This document shows positions 1 to 8,355 of a DNA stretch of 12,133 bases, in pieces. A program made the position numbers and the translations under genes. Under the pieces are notes generated by a model. That model was not told where the DNA came from. It searched no databases and saw only the letters and a list, made by a program, of their open reading frames with translations. Where the stretch lies: positions 1-12,133 of the forward strand of contig USGZ01000013.1 in the NCBI GenBank assembly GCA_900554265.1, in the 5' to 3' direction. Within the stretch, counting starts at the first letter, position 1. The number at the start of each line of letters is the position of its first letter. This DNA comes from an uncultured Porphyromonadaceae bacterium (lineage in GTDB: Bacteria; Bacteroidota; Bacteroidia; Bacteroidales; Muribaculaceae).

Positions 1-311
1 GGCGTACCGCCGCGGCTGCCGGCCACGGCCGACGAGTAGGGCTCGTAGCTGGAGTTGTAGGTCGCGTCGCAATGTGCGCGGACGTGGTAGTAGACTGTGT
101 TTATGCCCTGCGAGGCCAGTTTGGCCATGCGGTTGTCGAGGCTGCGCTTGGTGCTGGCGGTGTTCGCCTCGGTGATTGCGGCACCGGGCCAGGTCGAGGC
201 CAGCATGGAGCTCATCCATATCGAGCGGTGCTCGCGGACAACGTCCTCGCCGGCGGCGAAGGCGCTCAGGGCCGTCGCTCCGATCAGGAGCGCTGAGATA
301 AGTTTTTTCAT
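1..311 (-). CDS. Family 10-like glycosyl hydrolase (GHL10/DUF187), 5' part only
   Basis: Seen: an ATG at 309-311 opens a frame that stays open to the left edge (103 codons plus two bases). Residues 1-20 form a Sec signal peptide (MKKLIS, then a hydrophobic run, with probable cleavage after AFA). The mature N-terminus starts with R-E-H-R-S-I-W-M (26-33), followed by a TWPG segment, then QGINTVYYHVRAHCDATY and SSYEPYSS. These match the first beta strands of the GHL10 TIM barrel, where homologues read R-x-V-W and then G-x-N-x-V-x-x-Q-V-R-P-x-x-D-A-x-Y. Known: the family hydrolyses glycans; E. coli DigH/YddW, a member, cuts denuded peptidoglycan strands. Inferred: an exported (periplasmic or surface) hydrolase that is the last visible gene of the SusCD operon. 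It lies 100 bp past the PKD lipoprotein and behind a strong stem-loop, so its expression may be attenuated. The catalytic half is outside the window, so activity cannot be judged. Confidence 0.82.
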   Translation of the reverse strand, partial: MKKLISALLIGATALSAFAAGEDVVREHRSIWMSSMLASTWPGAAITEANTASTKRSLDNRMAKLASQGINTVYYHVRAHCDATYNSSYEPYSSAVAGSRGGT

Positions 312-331
312 TGGTTATACGCTTAAGGCAA

Positions 332-371
332 ACGAAGAGGTCGGGACAGCGAACTGTGCCGGCCTCTTCGT
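332..371 (-). terminator. Long stem-loop between PKD lipoprotein and glycosyl hydrolase genes
   Basis: Arms 332-349 and 354-371 pair over 18 positions around a 4-nt loop (CGAA on the plus strand), with one G/G mismatch and one G-T wobble. The outer nine pairs (ACGAAGAGG with CCTCTTCGT) are perfect. On the minus strand, the direction of transcription here, only TTT then GCC follows, so it is not a canonical intrinsic terminator. It may be a partial terminator, a processing site, or a 3'-end stabiliser for the upstream susCD mRNA. The structure is read directly from the sequence; the role is inferred. Confidence 0.6.
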
Positions 372-411
372 ATGCATGGTTTCGCGTGCCGGCGGACCGG
401 ACGGCGCGGAA

Positions 412-2154
412 TCAGAAGAGTTTTGTGGGATTCGGGTTGATTACGATACCGGTGCCGAGGTCGGAAGTCTCGCCGTAGCGGTGAATCTTCTGGTCGGCGG
501 GATCATAGTAGAGGATTCCGGCGGTGAAACCGCTGCCGTCGCCGGTCTGGGGACGATAGCAGAAGTAAACGCGGCCGTTGGTCTTGTCGACAGCCATCTG
601 GGAGGTGAAGATACCCTCGTCGGCGGTTGTGTTGACGGGATCGGCTTCCATGGAGATGAACTTCACGGGAGTGTCGGAGATGGTCAGCGTGCCGCTGTAT
701 TCCGGCATGTTGTAGGCAACGAAGCCGGGATCGGGCGAAGTACGCCATACATAGACGGCCTTACGGGCCTCGTCGAAGGCGAATGCGCTGAATCGCAGAC
801 CGGAGAACATGACGGGCGTGGGCAGACCGGCCTTTTCGGCACTGGCCTGGTCGGCATAGATGTCGCTGTCGCGGAAGCGGTAGATACCGTTGCCGTTGTA
901 CTTCTTGCCCCACCACCAGTAATTGTTAGAGTCGCGGAACAGACCGTTCGAGATAGCGCCGTAGCTGATGCCGCGGCCATAGTAGGGAATGGTGTTATTC
1001 TGGAACGCGTAGCTGTCGCGCTGGGTAGAGCTGACCTTGCCCTGCACGGAGCCGCGGGCGGTCAGGTCGATAGACGAAGTGCCGGTGTTGCGGTCGGTGT
1101 AGTAGAGGGAGCCGTTGTAGGCGCAGCCGATGAAGGGATCCAGGAAAGCGGCGCCACCGACGTTGGTAATCACGGTGTTGACGTTGGTGCCGTCCGTGCG
1201 CATGGCGGTAATCTTGCCGTCGCCGAGCACGCCGTTCTCATCGTTGATGTAGTAGTACTGCTTGCCGGCGTCGAGGATGTAGACCCAGCCCTGGGTCAGA
1301 GGGTTGCCTTCCTCGTCGGTCTCGGTAGAGGGCACGTCGGCATAGACGAGGTTGAACACGGTCGAACCGCTGGCAACGCCCATATCGTAGGGCAGCACCT
1401 TGGTGCCTGCGGGAACATTGTCCAGCAGCTTGAGGGCCTTGATGTTGCCGCCGCGGGTAGCGTAGTAGAGGGTGGGAGCGGGAATGTCCGAACCTACCTG
1501 GACGTTGAGGAAGGCGTCCTCAAGACGGCGGTTCTCGCCTTCGGTGTCGAAGTAGGTTGCGATTTCGATACGCTGGGAGCCGATATTGCTGAACTTCACC
1601 TTCTCGGGATAGGTGATGTTGCCTTCGGCGTCGGAGGTGCCGGTGAAGGAGGTCACGGGAGTGCCGTCCTCATAGGTGGTGCCTTCGGGGAAGGTCCATT
1701 CGTAGCGTACGGGGAGATTCTCGGGGTTGGGGAGCTCGAGGCTGAAGGTGATGAAGGTGTTGTTCACCTCGACGATTTCCGTCGAGCTGGAGGCCATCGA
1801 CAGAACGGGCTTGATGTCGTAGATCAGGATGGGATACTCGGCATAGCCCTTGGTGTCGTGGGTCAGGCGGACCTTGTAGAGGCCTGCGCTTTCGTATTTG
1901 TGGGTCGGGCTTACCTCGGTTGAGGTGGTGCCGTCGCCGAAGTCCCAGGTGAAGTTGCCGGAGGCGCTGGAGGTATTGTGGAACTGGATGGTCGAAACCA
2001 CGTAGTAGTCGTAGTGGTACTCGTCGCCGTCCACCTCGTAGGTGAAGTTCACGTCCGGGTTCTGGAAGAACGACTCGTCGATTTCTTTGTCGACGCATCC
2101 GGCCATCAGCGCACCTGCTGCCAGGGCCACGGCCATATTGCGGATAAGTTTCAT
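412..2154 (-). CDS. Surface lipoprotein with PKD-type domains and propeller-like C-terminal region
   Basis: 580 aa. Seen: a lipoprotein signal with lipobox L-M-A-G-C (Cys20), then an acid-rich stretch (D22, E24, D26, E27) that resembles the Bacteroidota surface-export signal. A PKD domain spans about 36-111 with the hallmark W-D-F-G-D-G (70-75), S-P-T-H-K-Y (82-87) and a closing G-L-Y-K-V. A second PKD-like Ig fold covers about 115-220 (Y-E-W-T-F-P-E-G at 151-158). Residues about 226-575 carry recurring strand signatures of the type V/L-Y-x-x-D, near 228, 290, 349, 411, 466 and 529, which suggests a beta-propeller of perhaps six blades. No catalytic motif is evident. Fourth gene of the susC operon, 21 bp after the preceding lipoprotein gene. 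Inferred role: cell-surface binding of the imported substrate, in the position of SusE/SusF. A lyase or other enzyme built on a propeller cannot be excluded. Exact family not recognised. Confidence 0.85.
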   Translation of the reverse strand: MKLIRNMAVALAAGALMAGCVDKEIDESFFQNPDVNFTYEVDGDEYHYDYYVVSTIQFHNTSSASGNFTWDFGDGTTSTEVSPTHKYESAGLYKVRLTHDTKGYAEYPILIYDIKPVLSMASSSTEIVEVNNTFITFSLELPNPENLPVRYEWTFPEGTTYEDGTPVTSFTGTSDAEGNITYPEKVKFSNIGSQRIEIATYFDTEGENRRLEDAFLNVQVGSDIPAPTLYYATRGGNIKALKLLDNVPAGTKVLPYDMGVASGSTVFNLVYADVPSTETDEEGNPLTQGWVYILDAGKQYYYINDENGVLGDGKITAMRTDGTNVNTVITNVGGAAFLDPFIGCAYNGSLYYTDRNTGTSSIDLTARGSVQGKVSSTQRDSYAFQNNTIPYYGRGISYGAISNGLFRDSNNYWWWGKKYNGNGIYRFRDSDIYADQASAEKAGLPTPVMFSGLRFSAFAFDEARKAVYVWRTSPDPGFVAYNMPEYSGTLTISDTPVKFISMEADPVNTTADEGIFTSQMAVDKTNGRVYFCYRPQTGDGSGFTAGILYYDPADQKIHRYGETSDLGTGIVINPNPTKLF

Positions 2155-2175
2155 GAGTTCGTGGGGTTAGAGCGG

Positions 2176-3285
2176 TTAGTTGATGGAGATGGTTTTCTGT
2201 TCGGTAGGCGAAGTGATGCCTTCGTACTCGGGAGCGCTGGGGTCGTTGAGGCGGTCGCTGTCCTTGTCGTAGCTGCGGAACTGTGCCTCGAGGCTGTAGG
2301 CGCGGCCGAAGTCGATCTTGTAGACGCCGTTGGCGCTGTCGTAGATCCAGTCGCGGAAGGGAATCACGGAGATGAGTTCGCGGAACTTGGGCAGCCATTC
2401 GGGACGGACGGTGCTTACGATACCGCCGGTATTGTCGTCATAGCGGCAGAATACCCATTCGCAGGATTTGTAGACGGGATATACTACCTGACCTTCGGCG
2501 GGAGTATAGTCGGCGGGGCGCTCGTTGTAGACGGCCTTGCCGTTCTCGTCCAGGGTGATGAAGTAAACGCCTACCACAGCGTCGTCGGAAGCCTCGGCGG
2601 TGGTGAACCAGGCGTCGGACTTGACGGCAGCGCCGCCGTCGTCGCCGGTGAGGTCGAGTTCGGGGAGGCCGACTGCCTTGAACTGCTCGTTGGTGAAGTT
2701 GTAGTTCAGGTAGACGTTACGCAGGGCCGAGTAGTAGCTGTCGGCGTTCTCGCCGGTCAGATAGTCGTAGACCTTGGTTAGGAACTCCTGGGTGAAACCT
2801 GCGGGATAGTAGGTGTCGAAGCGTTCCTGATCCCAGTCGGCGGGATCGACCCATGCGGTGGGAGCGAGTGTGCGCGACACGGGAACCACGCCGTTGAAGA
2901 TGTTCTGGTGACCGTCCCAGTAGCTTTCCTGATGGGGATAGGAGGCATGGCACTGGAAGGAGCGCATGGTGTCGACGGCGTTTACGGTCTGGGTGTAGCT
3001 CAGCGAGGTGCCGGCGAGCTTTGCGCTGACGGCTGCGTTGTCGGTACGGATAATCTGGTACCAAACCTCGCTGCGCAGGGGCGTACGGCCGGGTTCGTTG
3101 GTGTACTTGCCCTGGAATGTGAAGGATTCTCCGGCTTTGCAGACGGTGGAGCCGACCTCCCAGTATACGGTCGGAACAGCCTGGCCGACCTCGGAGATGT
3201 CGGGAATCAGGTCGTGGTTGGCGCAGCCTGTGAGTGCTGCGGCAGCTACGGTAAAGGCGAAGGCTGCGGTGATATGAAGTTTCAT
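2176..3285 (-). CDS. Unrecognised lipoprotein in SusE-like position
   Basis: 369 aa. Seen: a signal sequence with lipobox L-T-G-C (Cys21), then A-N-H-D-L-I-P-D. Residues about 38-115 (P-T-V-Y-W-E-V-G-S start, strand-rich, followed by A-G-E-S-F-T-F-Q-G-K-Y) look like an Ig-type sandwich. The middle (120-215) is aromatic-rich, with W123, W145, W151 and several Tyr. The C-terminal part (225-369) has further strand-like segments and the pair C275/C280. No enzyme signature was found and I do not recognise the family. It sits between the susD-like gene (36-bp gap) and the PKD lipoprotein gene (21-bp gap), all on one strand, so co-transcription is very likely. By position it should be an outer-membrane, probably surface-exposed, accessory binding protein of the SusCD complex. 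That role is inferred from context only. Confidence 0.85.
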   Translation of the reverse strand: MKLHITAAFAFTVAAAALTGCANHDLIPDISEVGQAVPTVYWEVGSTVCKAGESFTFQGKYTNEPGRTPLRSEVWYQIIRTDNAAVSAKLAGTSLSYTQTVNAVDTMRSFQCHASYPHQESYWDGHQNIFNGVVPVSRTLAPTAWVDPADWDQERFDTYYPAGFTQEFLTKVYDYLTGENADSYYSALRNVYLNYNFTNEQFKAVGLPELDLTGDDGGAAVKSDAWFTTAEASDDAVVGVYFITLDENGKAVYNERPADYTPAEGQVVYPVYKSCEWVFCRYDDNTGGIVSTVRPEWLPKFRELISVIPFRDWIYDSANGVYKIDFGRAYSLEAQFRSYDKDSDRLNDPSAPEYEGITSPTEQKTISIN

Positions 3286-3321
3286 ATGCTTGATTTCTTA
3301 ATCGTTAGAGAGAGAGTAAGT

Positions 3322-5172
3322 TCATTCTTCAGTCAGGGAACGTACGGTACCGTAGTCCTCGCACCAGATCATGGGCTTGCGGAGCCACTGGGGGTTCTTG
3401 CTGGCTCCCAGGCGCTCGAGTTCGGCCAGGTTGTACTTTTCCTCGGTCTCGGGATCGTAGTTCATGCGGTAAACCCATGCGTTCTCCTGCTCGGCGGTGG
3501 TGAGGCCGTCGATCCAGTAGGCGGCGTAGAGGTTATAGGGCCGGCGCAGGGTCGGATAGACGATTTCCTGAGCGTCGCCGATGCCGTAGCCGTTGCGGTC
3601 GTTGCTGTAGTGGTAGCGGCGCATGTCGGTCCACTGCTCGGGCTGCATGTACATTGCGATATACTTCTGGATCATCAGGTCGCTGAGGGTGTAGTTGGAC
3701 TCGTCGAAGAAGTAGTGCTTGTTGCCGATCTGGCTTACGGGCTTGCAGCGCTTTACGCCTTCGTTCTCGAAGAAGGCGGTGAGCTGGCGCTCGTAGCGTT
3801 CCTGTGCGGAGGCTCCGCCGGGGAGATTGCCGGCTGCGGGGTACATGCCGTCGTTGTCCTGCAGGTAGCGGTCAAGGTGACGCTGTACGTTCCACTGGGT
3901 TGCTTCCTTGGCCAGGCGGCAGGCCTCGGTCTTGTTGCCGAGCCAGTACTGGGCCTCAGCCTTGATGAAGTAGAGTTCCTCCATCGTGAAGATGGGGTTG
4001 TAGGCACCGGTGGCGGCTGCATATGCGCCGCAGTAGAGGTCCGGGAAGTTGGTCTGCTTGTAGGTTGCGCCGGCGCCGATGTTGTTCTCGAGGTAGCGGA
4101 TCATCACCTTCTTGGAGTCGTTGGAGGGCGAGGTCGGGCCTTCGGTGGGCTTCAGGAGCAGGAGCAGGCGCGGGTCGCAGCCGTAGCCGTTCTCGCGGTC
4201 CCAGTAGCCCTGGTTGGATTCGCTGCCGGGGTTGATTACGCCGAGGCAGTCCTGGATGAAGAACTTGGAGGGCACTGCGGTGGTGAGTGCGTTGGCGCGG
4301 CTCTCCCAGGAGTTTATGATGGGCTGGGCGGCGCTCCAGGGGCATACGCTCTCGCCCACACCGTTCTCTACATAATAGTAGCGGGGCTCGTTGCCGAACC
4401 AGCTGCCGTAGAGGAGGTCGCCGCTGCGCCAGGTGTCGATTGCAGCCTGGGCGGCGTCGCTGATTTTCTGCAGGGTGGCGGCGCTGCGGTCGACGTTGGG
4501 CACGTTGCGCAGCAGGATGCGGGCCTTGACGGCCTGAACCAGGCCTTTCCACTTGTTGAGGTCGCCGGAGTAAACACGGTCCATCGTTTCGGTGATGCGG
4601 TGGTTGCCTTCGCTCTGGGCGATGTCCGGGTCATTGTACATGGCCAGGAGTTCGTCGGCCTCGTCGAGCATCCAGGCGTAGATGCTTGCCTGGGTGTCGT
4701 AGCGCGGCGAGTTGCTCAGGTAAGCCTCGCTGCGGGGCATGTCGCCCCACATGTCGGTGGTGAGCTGGGTGCTCATCAGGCGGATTGTGCGGGCTATGAG
4801 CTCGTAGTTGGGCGAGCCGAGGCTCTGGGAGTTCTTGATGAGCTCGTTGACGTTCACGCCGATATCGTAGAAGTGGCGGCGCCACATCGGATGGCGGTTG
4901 ATGCTCAGGAATTCCCAGCCTTCCTTGTAGGGGTATGTGCCCTTTGTAGCCTTGCTCATGGTGGTGAGGCACTGGCTGAGGTAGAGGTTGTACTCGGAAT
5001 GGTCGTAGTTAATCTGCGATGCATAGAACACAACCACAGGCAGACCGAGCTCGGCGGTGTTCGAGTGGGCAGCGTCGGGATTGACATTATCCACCAGGAC
5101 ATCGTTGCAGGAAGCGCCGGCGAGCGCTACCAGTGCGGACATTGCCAGGAGTTTTATCTTGTTCATTTTCAT
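3322..5172 (-). CDS. SusD/RagB-type nutrient-binding outer membrane lipoprotein
   Basis: 616 aa. Known: SusD-like proteins form the hinged lid over the SusC pore and bind the ligand on the cell surface. Seen: lipobox A-G-A-S-C (Cys22) followed by N-D-V-L-V-D; T-T-D-M-W-G-D-M-P-R-S-E-A-Y at 138-151, a landmark of the SusD-like 2 subgroup; Y-D-T-Q-A-S-I-Y at 158-165; a TPR-type helix F-T-M-E-E-L-Y-F-I-K-A-E-A (395-407); and near the C-terminus L-M-I-Q-K-Y-I-A-M-Y-M-Q with W-T-D-M-R-R-Y (499-520). Length is normal for a large member. It starts 12 bp after susC. The first ATG (5170-5172) is chosen; a second ATG two codons later (5164-5166) is equally possible and gives the same mature protein. 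Substrate cannot be read from the sequence. Confidence 0.95.
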   Translation of the reverse strand: MKMNKIKLLAMSALVALAGASCNDVLVDNVNPDAAHSNTAELGLPVVVFYASQINYDHSEYNLYLSQCLTTMSKATKGTYPYKEGWEFLSINRHPMWRRHFYDIGVNVNELIKNSQSLGSPNYELIARTIRLMSTQLTTDMWGDMPRSEAYLSNSPRYDTQASIYAWMLDEADELLAMYNDPDIAQSEGNHRITETMDRVYSGDLNKWKGLVQAVKARILLRNVPNVDRSAATLQKISDAAQAAIDTWRSGDLLYGSWFGNEPRYYYVENGVGESVCPWSAAQPIINSWESRANALTTAVPSKFFIQDCLGVINPGSESNQGYWDRENGYGCDPRLLLLLKPTEGPTSPSNDSKKVMIRYLENNIGAGATYKQTNFPDLYCGAYAAATGAYNPIFTMEELYFIKAEAQYWLGNKTEACRLAKEATQWNVQRHLDRYLQDNDGMYPAAGNLPGGASAQERYERQLTAFFENEGVKRCKPVSQIGNKHYFFDESNYTLSDLMIQKYIAMYMQPEQWTDMRRYHYSNDRNGYGIGDAQEIVYPTLRRPYNLYAAYWIDGLTTAEQENAWVYRMNYDPETEEKYNLAELERLGASKNPQWLRKPMIWCEDYGTVRSLTEE

Positions 5173-5184
5173 GAATGGACTTAA

Positions 5185-8100
5185 TTAGAAGGTAACGTTA
5201 AGGTTGATGTTGAAGGAGCGCATCGAAGGTACGGAGTAGTTGTCGATACCCATGGCGCCCGTACCGTTGACGGCACCCGGCATAACCTGGGGATCGGCAC
5301 CCGAATACTTTGTCAGCAGGAAGAGGTTGCGGCCGGTTACGGAGAGCTTCAGGCCCTTGACGGGGTTGCGGCTGCCCAGGCGGCGCATAAGGTTACCGAA
5401 GTCGTAGGCCAGGGTCACGTAGCTCAGACGGATATAGGAGCCGTCCTCGATGAAGTTCGAGGAAACAGAGTAAACGTAGTTGTTGATTGTGCTCTGGTCG
5501 AGGATAACCGGGGTGGTGTTGGGGCTGTAGGTACCGTCGCCGTTGTCTACAACGCCGTTGAAGATAACCTTGTGGTTGCGGTACTTGGCCAGCTGTGCGG
5601 ACTGACCGTTGCTGTAGAGGCTGCGGCCGGTGATGTTGGCCACGTCGCCGCCGATGCGGCCGTCGAAGAGGCAGCTTACGGAGAGGTCGCGCCAGGTGAA
5701 GGTCGAGCCGAGGCCGATGAGGCAGTCGGGTTCGCGGTTGCCGATGTAGGTATCCTTCTTCGGGGAGATGATGGGATAGCCGGACTTGTCGATGAGTACC
5801 TGGCCGGCTTCGTTACGCTGATAGTCGATACCGGAGAGGGAGGTGGTTGCCTGGCCTACGTATGCGGTGGGGAAGATATCGCCGTACTGGCCGTTGGTAA
5901 CCTCGGAAACGCCTTCGGGGAGGCTCTTGAGGCGGCCGCGGTTGTGCGAGAAGTTCACCGTGGCGGTCCACTGGAAGTCCTTGGTCTGGATAATGTCCTG
6001 GTTGAAGGTGGCCTCGATACCGGAGTTCTCGATGGTACCCTCGTTACGGGTCTGGAGAATCGTACCGGAGGAAGGCGATACGCGGACGGTCACGATCTGG
6101 TTGTCGACCGTGGTGTTGTAGTAGGCGATGTCCAGGCGGGTGCGGTTGTTGAAGAAGCGCAGGTCGGCGCCGACTTCCCAGGAACCGGTCATCTCCGGTT
6201 CGAGGAACACAGCCTTCGAGAGGGTCGGGTTGACGCCGAAGCCGCCGTCGGGGAAGTTGGTCCACTGCTTGTAGTTGTCCGAGAACACGCATGCGGGAGC
6301 GTCCTTACCAACCTTAGCCCAGTTGCCGCGGATCTTGCCGTAGTTGAACACCTGGCTGCGGATTTTGAAGAGTTCGGTGAAGATCACGCCGCCGGTGAAG
6401 GAGGGATACCAGTACTGCGACTGCATCTGCTTGAGGGTCGAGGAGCCGTCGATACGGCCGGTGGCGGAAATCTGGACAATCTTGTTGTAGTCGAAGCGGA
6501 TTTCGCCGAAGTAGCCGTACTTGTTGCGCTTGCTGTGGTTGAGGCTCAGGTCGTAGTCGCCGGTGCCGACGCCGAAGTACTGCTTGTCGAGGTTGTTGAA
6601 CGAGTAGTAGTCGCCGTCCATCATGAAGTGGATGCCGCCGAAGTTGCCGGAGGTGCCGGTGCTTTCGGAGTACTCGCCGCCGAGGAAGAAGTTCAGGTTG
6701 AAGTCCTCGTTGATTTCCCAATAGTAGTTGCCGAGAAGCTGGGCGGTTACACGGTCGCCACGGGAGGGCGAGTAGTTGTAGGTACCCATGCGGCTGTGGT
6801 AGCTTTCCATCAGGGCGCTCTCGAGCTCGCCGTTCTCGTCGAGGATGAAGTCGCTCAGGACGTAGCGCGGACGGCTGCTGCTCTCATAGGAGGAGTTGCT
6901 GACGTCATAGTTCACCTTGCCGGTGAAGGTAAGGTTGCGGATGGGCTCGTAGCTGATGCTGCCGTTGACGATGATACGCGTGCCCTGGCTCTTGCTGTGA
7001 TCCATGTAGCGGCTGTAGAGCGGCGACAGGGTTGCGCCGAGACGCTGCGAGTTTGTCAGAATGTCCCAGTCGTCGTAGCGGTTGGACCAGTTGGGCAGGC
7101 CGTTGGGCAGGGCGTAGTCCATCATGTCCTTGTTGTTGGCCCAGCCGTAGATGGTGCTCATGGCGTTGCCGAAACCGCGGGAATTGGTGTTGACGAAGTT
7201 GGTGCTCAGCATGATCTTGACCTGCTCGCTGGGATTGAACTCACCCTTTACGAACACGTTGATCTGCTTCTTGTAGTCCTTGGGAACGACACCTTCGTTG
7301 TCCATGAAGGATGCGGAGGCGTAGGAGGAGAATTTCTCGTTGCCGCCGCTGATGCTCAGGTCGTACTTCTGCATGAAGCCGGTTCCGAGGAAGTTGTGGA
7401 GGTTGTCGAAGTAGGGATCGGAGTCCTGACGGCGGGGGCCCCAGCCACCTGCGGAGTTGGGGTTGGTGAAACCGGCGGAGCCGGGGAGATACTCGGTCTG
7501 GATCTTCGGGGTGCGGAGCACGTTGGAGATTTCCCAGCCGCCGTTTGCGGTAACGGTGATCTTGCCGTCCTTACCGCCCTTTGTCGTGATGAGGATAACG
7601 CCGTTGGCACCTTCCTGGCCGTAAAGCGCGGAAGCTGCGGCACCCTTGAGGACGCTCATGCTCTCGATATCGTTGGGGTTGATGTCGGCCATGGATGAGC
7701 CGCCGCCGCGGATAGGCATGCCGTCGACAACGAACAGAGGCTCGTTGCTCTGCGAGGGGTTGACGGAGGAGATTGCTCGCACGATAATCTGCGAAGCCGA
7801 GTTGGGCGAACCGCCGGAGTTGGAAACCTGGAGGCCGGCGACCTTGCCCTGGAGGGAGTTCACGAAGTTGGCGCTGTTACCGGCTGTAACGTCGCCGCTC
7901 TTGAGTTCCTGAACGGAGAAGTTCAGTTTGGATTTCTCCTGGCTCTGACCCATGGCCGTTACGACCACTTCGGAGAGTACCTCGGAATTCTCTTCCATGA
8001 CGACGTTCACTACCGAACGGCCGGAGATATTGACCGTCAGAGGCTTCATGCCGACGAAAGAGAAGGTCAACACATCTTTTCCATCCGGGACATTGATGGA

Positions 8101-8271
8101 ATAATTGCCGTCAATGTCGCTCACGGCGCCACCGGGGACGCCTTGAACCTGGACGGAAGCTCCGGTGATGGGTTCGCCGTCGCTGGCCTGGGTGATGTTG
8201 CCCGTGACCGTACGCGCCTGGCTTACCAAAGCAAGGAGGGAAAAGAACAGTAAGAATAGCTGTTTTTTCAT
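5185..8271 (-). CDS. SusC/RagA-type TonB-linked outer membrane transporter
   Basis: 1028 aa. Known: a 22-strand TonB-dependent barrel that imports oligosaccharides or peptides delivered by its SusD partner. Seen: signal peptide 1-19 (cleavage after S-Q-A); carboxypeptidase-D regulatory-like fold about 21-93 (V-T-G-N-I-T-Q-A-S-D-G-E-P-I-T-G-A-S-V); TonB-box-like stretch L-S-E-V-V-V-T-A-M-G (99-108); plug domain about 115-235 with L-F-V-V-D-G-M-P-I (179-187) and the SusC signature from E203 through L-K-G-A-A-A-S-A-L-Y-G to T-T-K-G-G (229-233); then the barrel, with R-I-D-G-S-S-T-L-K and W-Y-P-S-F-T-G-G, ending in a terminal Phe typical of outer-membrane barrels. There is no STN domain ahead of the CPD fold, so direct signalling to a FecR/ECF pair is unlikely. 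First gene of the operon, with a leader of about 137 nt. Complete and intact. Confidence 0.97.
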   Translation of the reverse strand: MKKQLFLLFFSLLALVSQARTVTGNITQASDGEPITGASVQVQGVPGGAVSDIDGNYSINVPDGKDVLTFSFVGMKPLTVNISGRSVVNVVMEENSEVLSEVVVTAMGQSQEKSKLNFSVQELKSGDVTAGNSANFVNSLQGKVAGLQVSNSGGSPNSASQIIVRAISSVNPSQSNEPLFVVDGMPIRGGGSSMADINPNDIESMSVLKGAAASALYGQEGANGVILITTKGGKDGKITVTANGGWEISNVLRTPKIQTEYLPGSAGFTNPNSAGGWGPRRQDSDPYFDNLHNFLGTGFMQKYDLSISGGNEKFSSYASASFMDNEGVVPKDYKKQINVFVKGEFNPSEQVKIMLSTNFVNTNSRGFGNAMSTIYGWANNKDMMDYALPNGLPNWSNRYDDWDILTNSQRLGATLSPLYSRYMDHSKSQGTRIIVNGSISYEPIRNLTFTGKVNYDVSNSSYESSSRPRYVLSDFILDENGELESALMESYHSRMGTYNYSPSRGDRVTAQLLGNYYWEINEDFNLNFFLGGEYSESTGTSGNFGGIHFMMDGDYYSFNNLDKQYFGVGTGDYDLSLNHSKRNKYGYFGEIRFDYNKIVQISATGRIDGSSTLKQMQSQYWYPSFTGGVIFTELFKIRSQVFNYGKIRGNWAKVGKDAPACVFSDNYKQWTNFPDGGFGVNPTLSKAVFLEPEMTGSWEVGADLRFFNNRTRLDIAYYNTTVDNQIVTVRVSPSSGTILQTRNEGTIENSGIEATFNQDIIQTKDFQWTATVNFSHNRGRLKSLPEGVSEVTNGQYGDIFPTAYVGQATTSLSGIDYQRNEAGQVLIDKSGYPIISPKKDTYIGNREPDCLIGLGSTFTWRDLSVSCLFDGRIGGDVANITGRSLYSNGQSAQLAKYRNHKVIFNGVVDNGDGTYSPNTTPVILDQSTINNYVYSVSSNFIEDGSYIRLSYVTLAYDFGNLMRRLGSRNPVKGLKLSVTGRNLFLLTKYSGADPQVMPGAVNGTGAMGIDNYSVPSMRSFNINLNVTF

Positions 8272-8347
8272 GGTTACTTCATTGGTTTATTTTTAAATTG
8301 ATTTGTTTCGGTATCTTTTTGCCCGTCAGGACAATAAGGTTATTTTA

Positions 8348-8355
8348 TAGTTTTG
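8348..8355 (+). promoter_or_regulatory. Extra plus-strand TAnnTTTG match inside susC leader
   Basis: TAGTTTTG fits the Bacteroidota -7 consensus TAnnTTTG exactly. It faces away from susC, so a start near 8362 would make RNA antisense to the first part of the susC leader. A TTTG lies upstream at 8318-8321, but the 26-bp spacing is longer than the usual 19-23. It may be a chance match in AT-rich DNA. Confidence 0.25.

Noticed and set aside
97..1923. 608-codon plus-strand open frame antisense to the PKD lipoprotein
   Set aside because: No domain, no signal peptide that makes sense, Gly/Val/Ala-rich composition typical of the antisense of GC-rich genes; the minus-strand gene has clear PKD motifs and a lipobox.
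3308..3316. Short AG dinucleotide run between the susD-like and 369-aa lipoprotein genes
   Set aside because: Only about four to five units, outside coding sequence; too short to argue for phase variation.
2908..5184. 758-codon plus-strand open frame covering the susD-like gene
   Set aside because: Low-complexity V/G/A composition with no family motif; it mirrors the codon use of a convincing SusD gene.
5572..7698. 708-codon plus-strand open frame inside susC
   Set aside because: Antisense shadow of the SusC barrel and plug; no recognisable domain.
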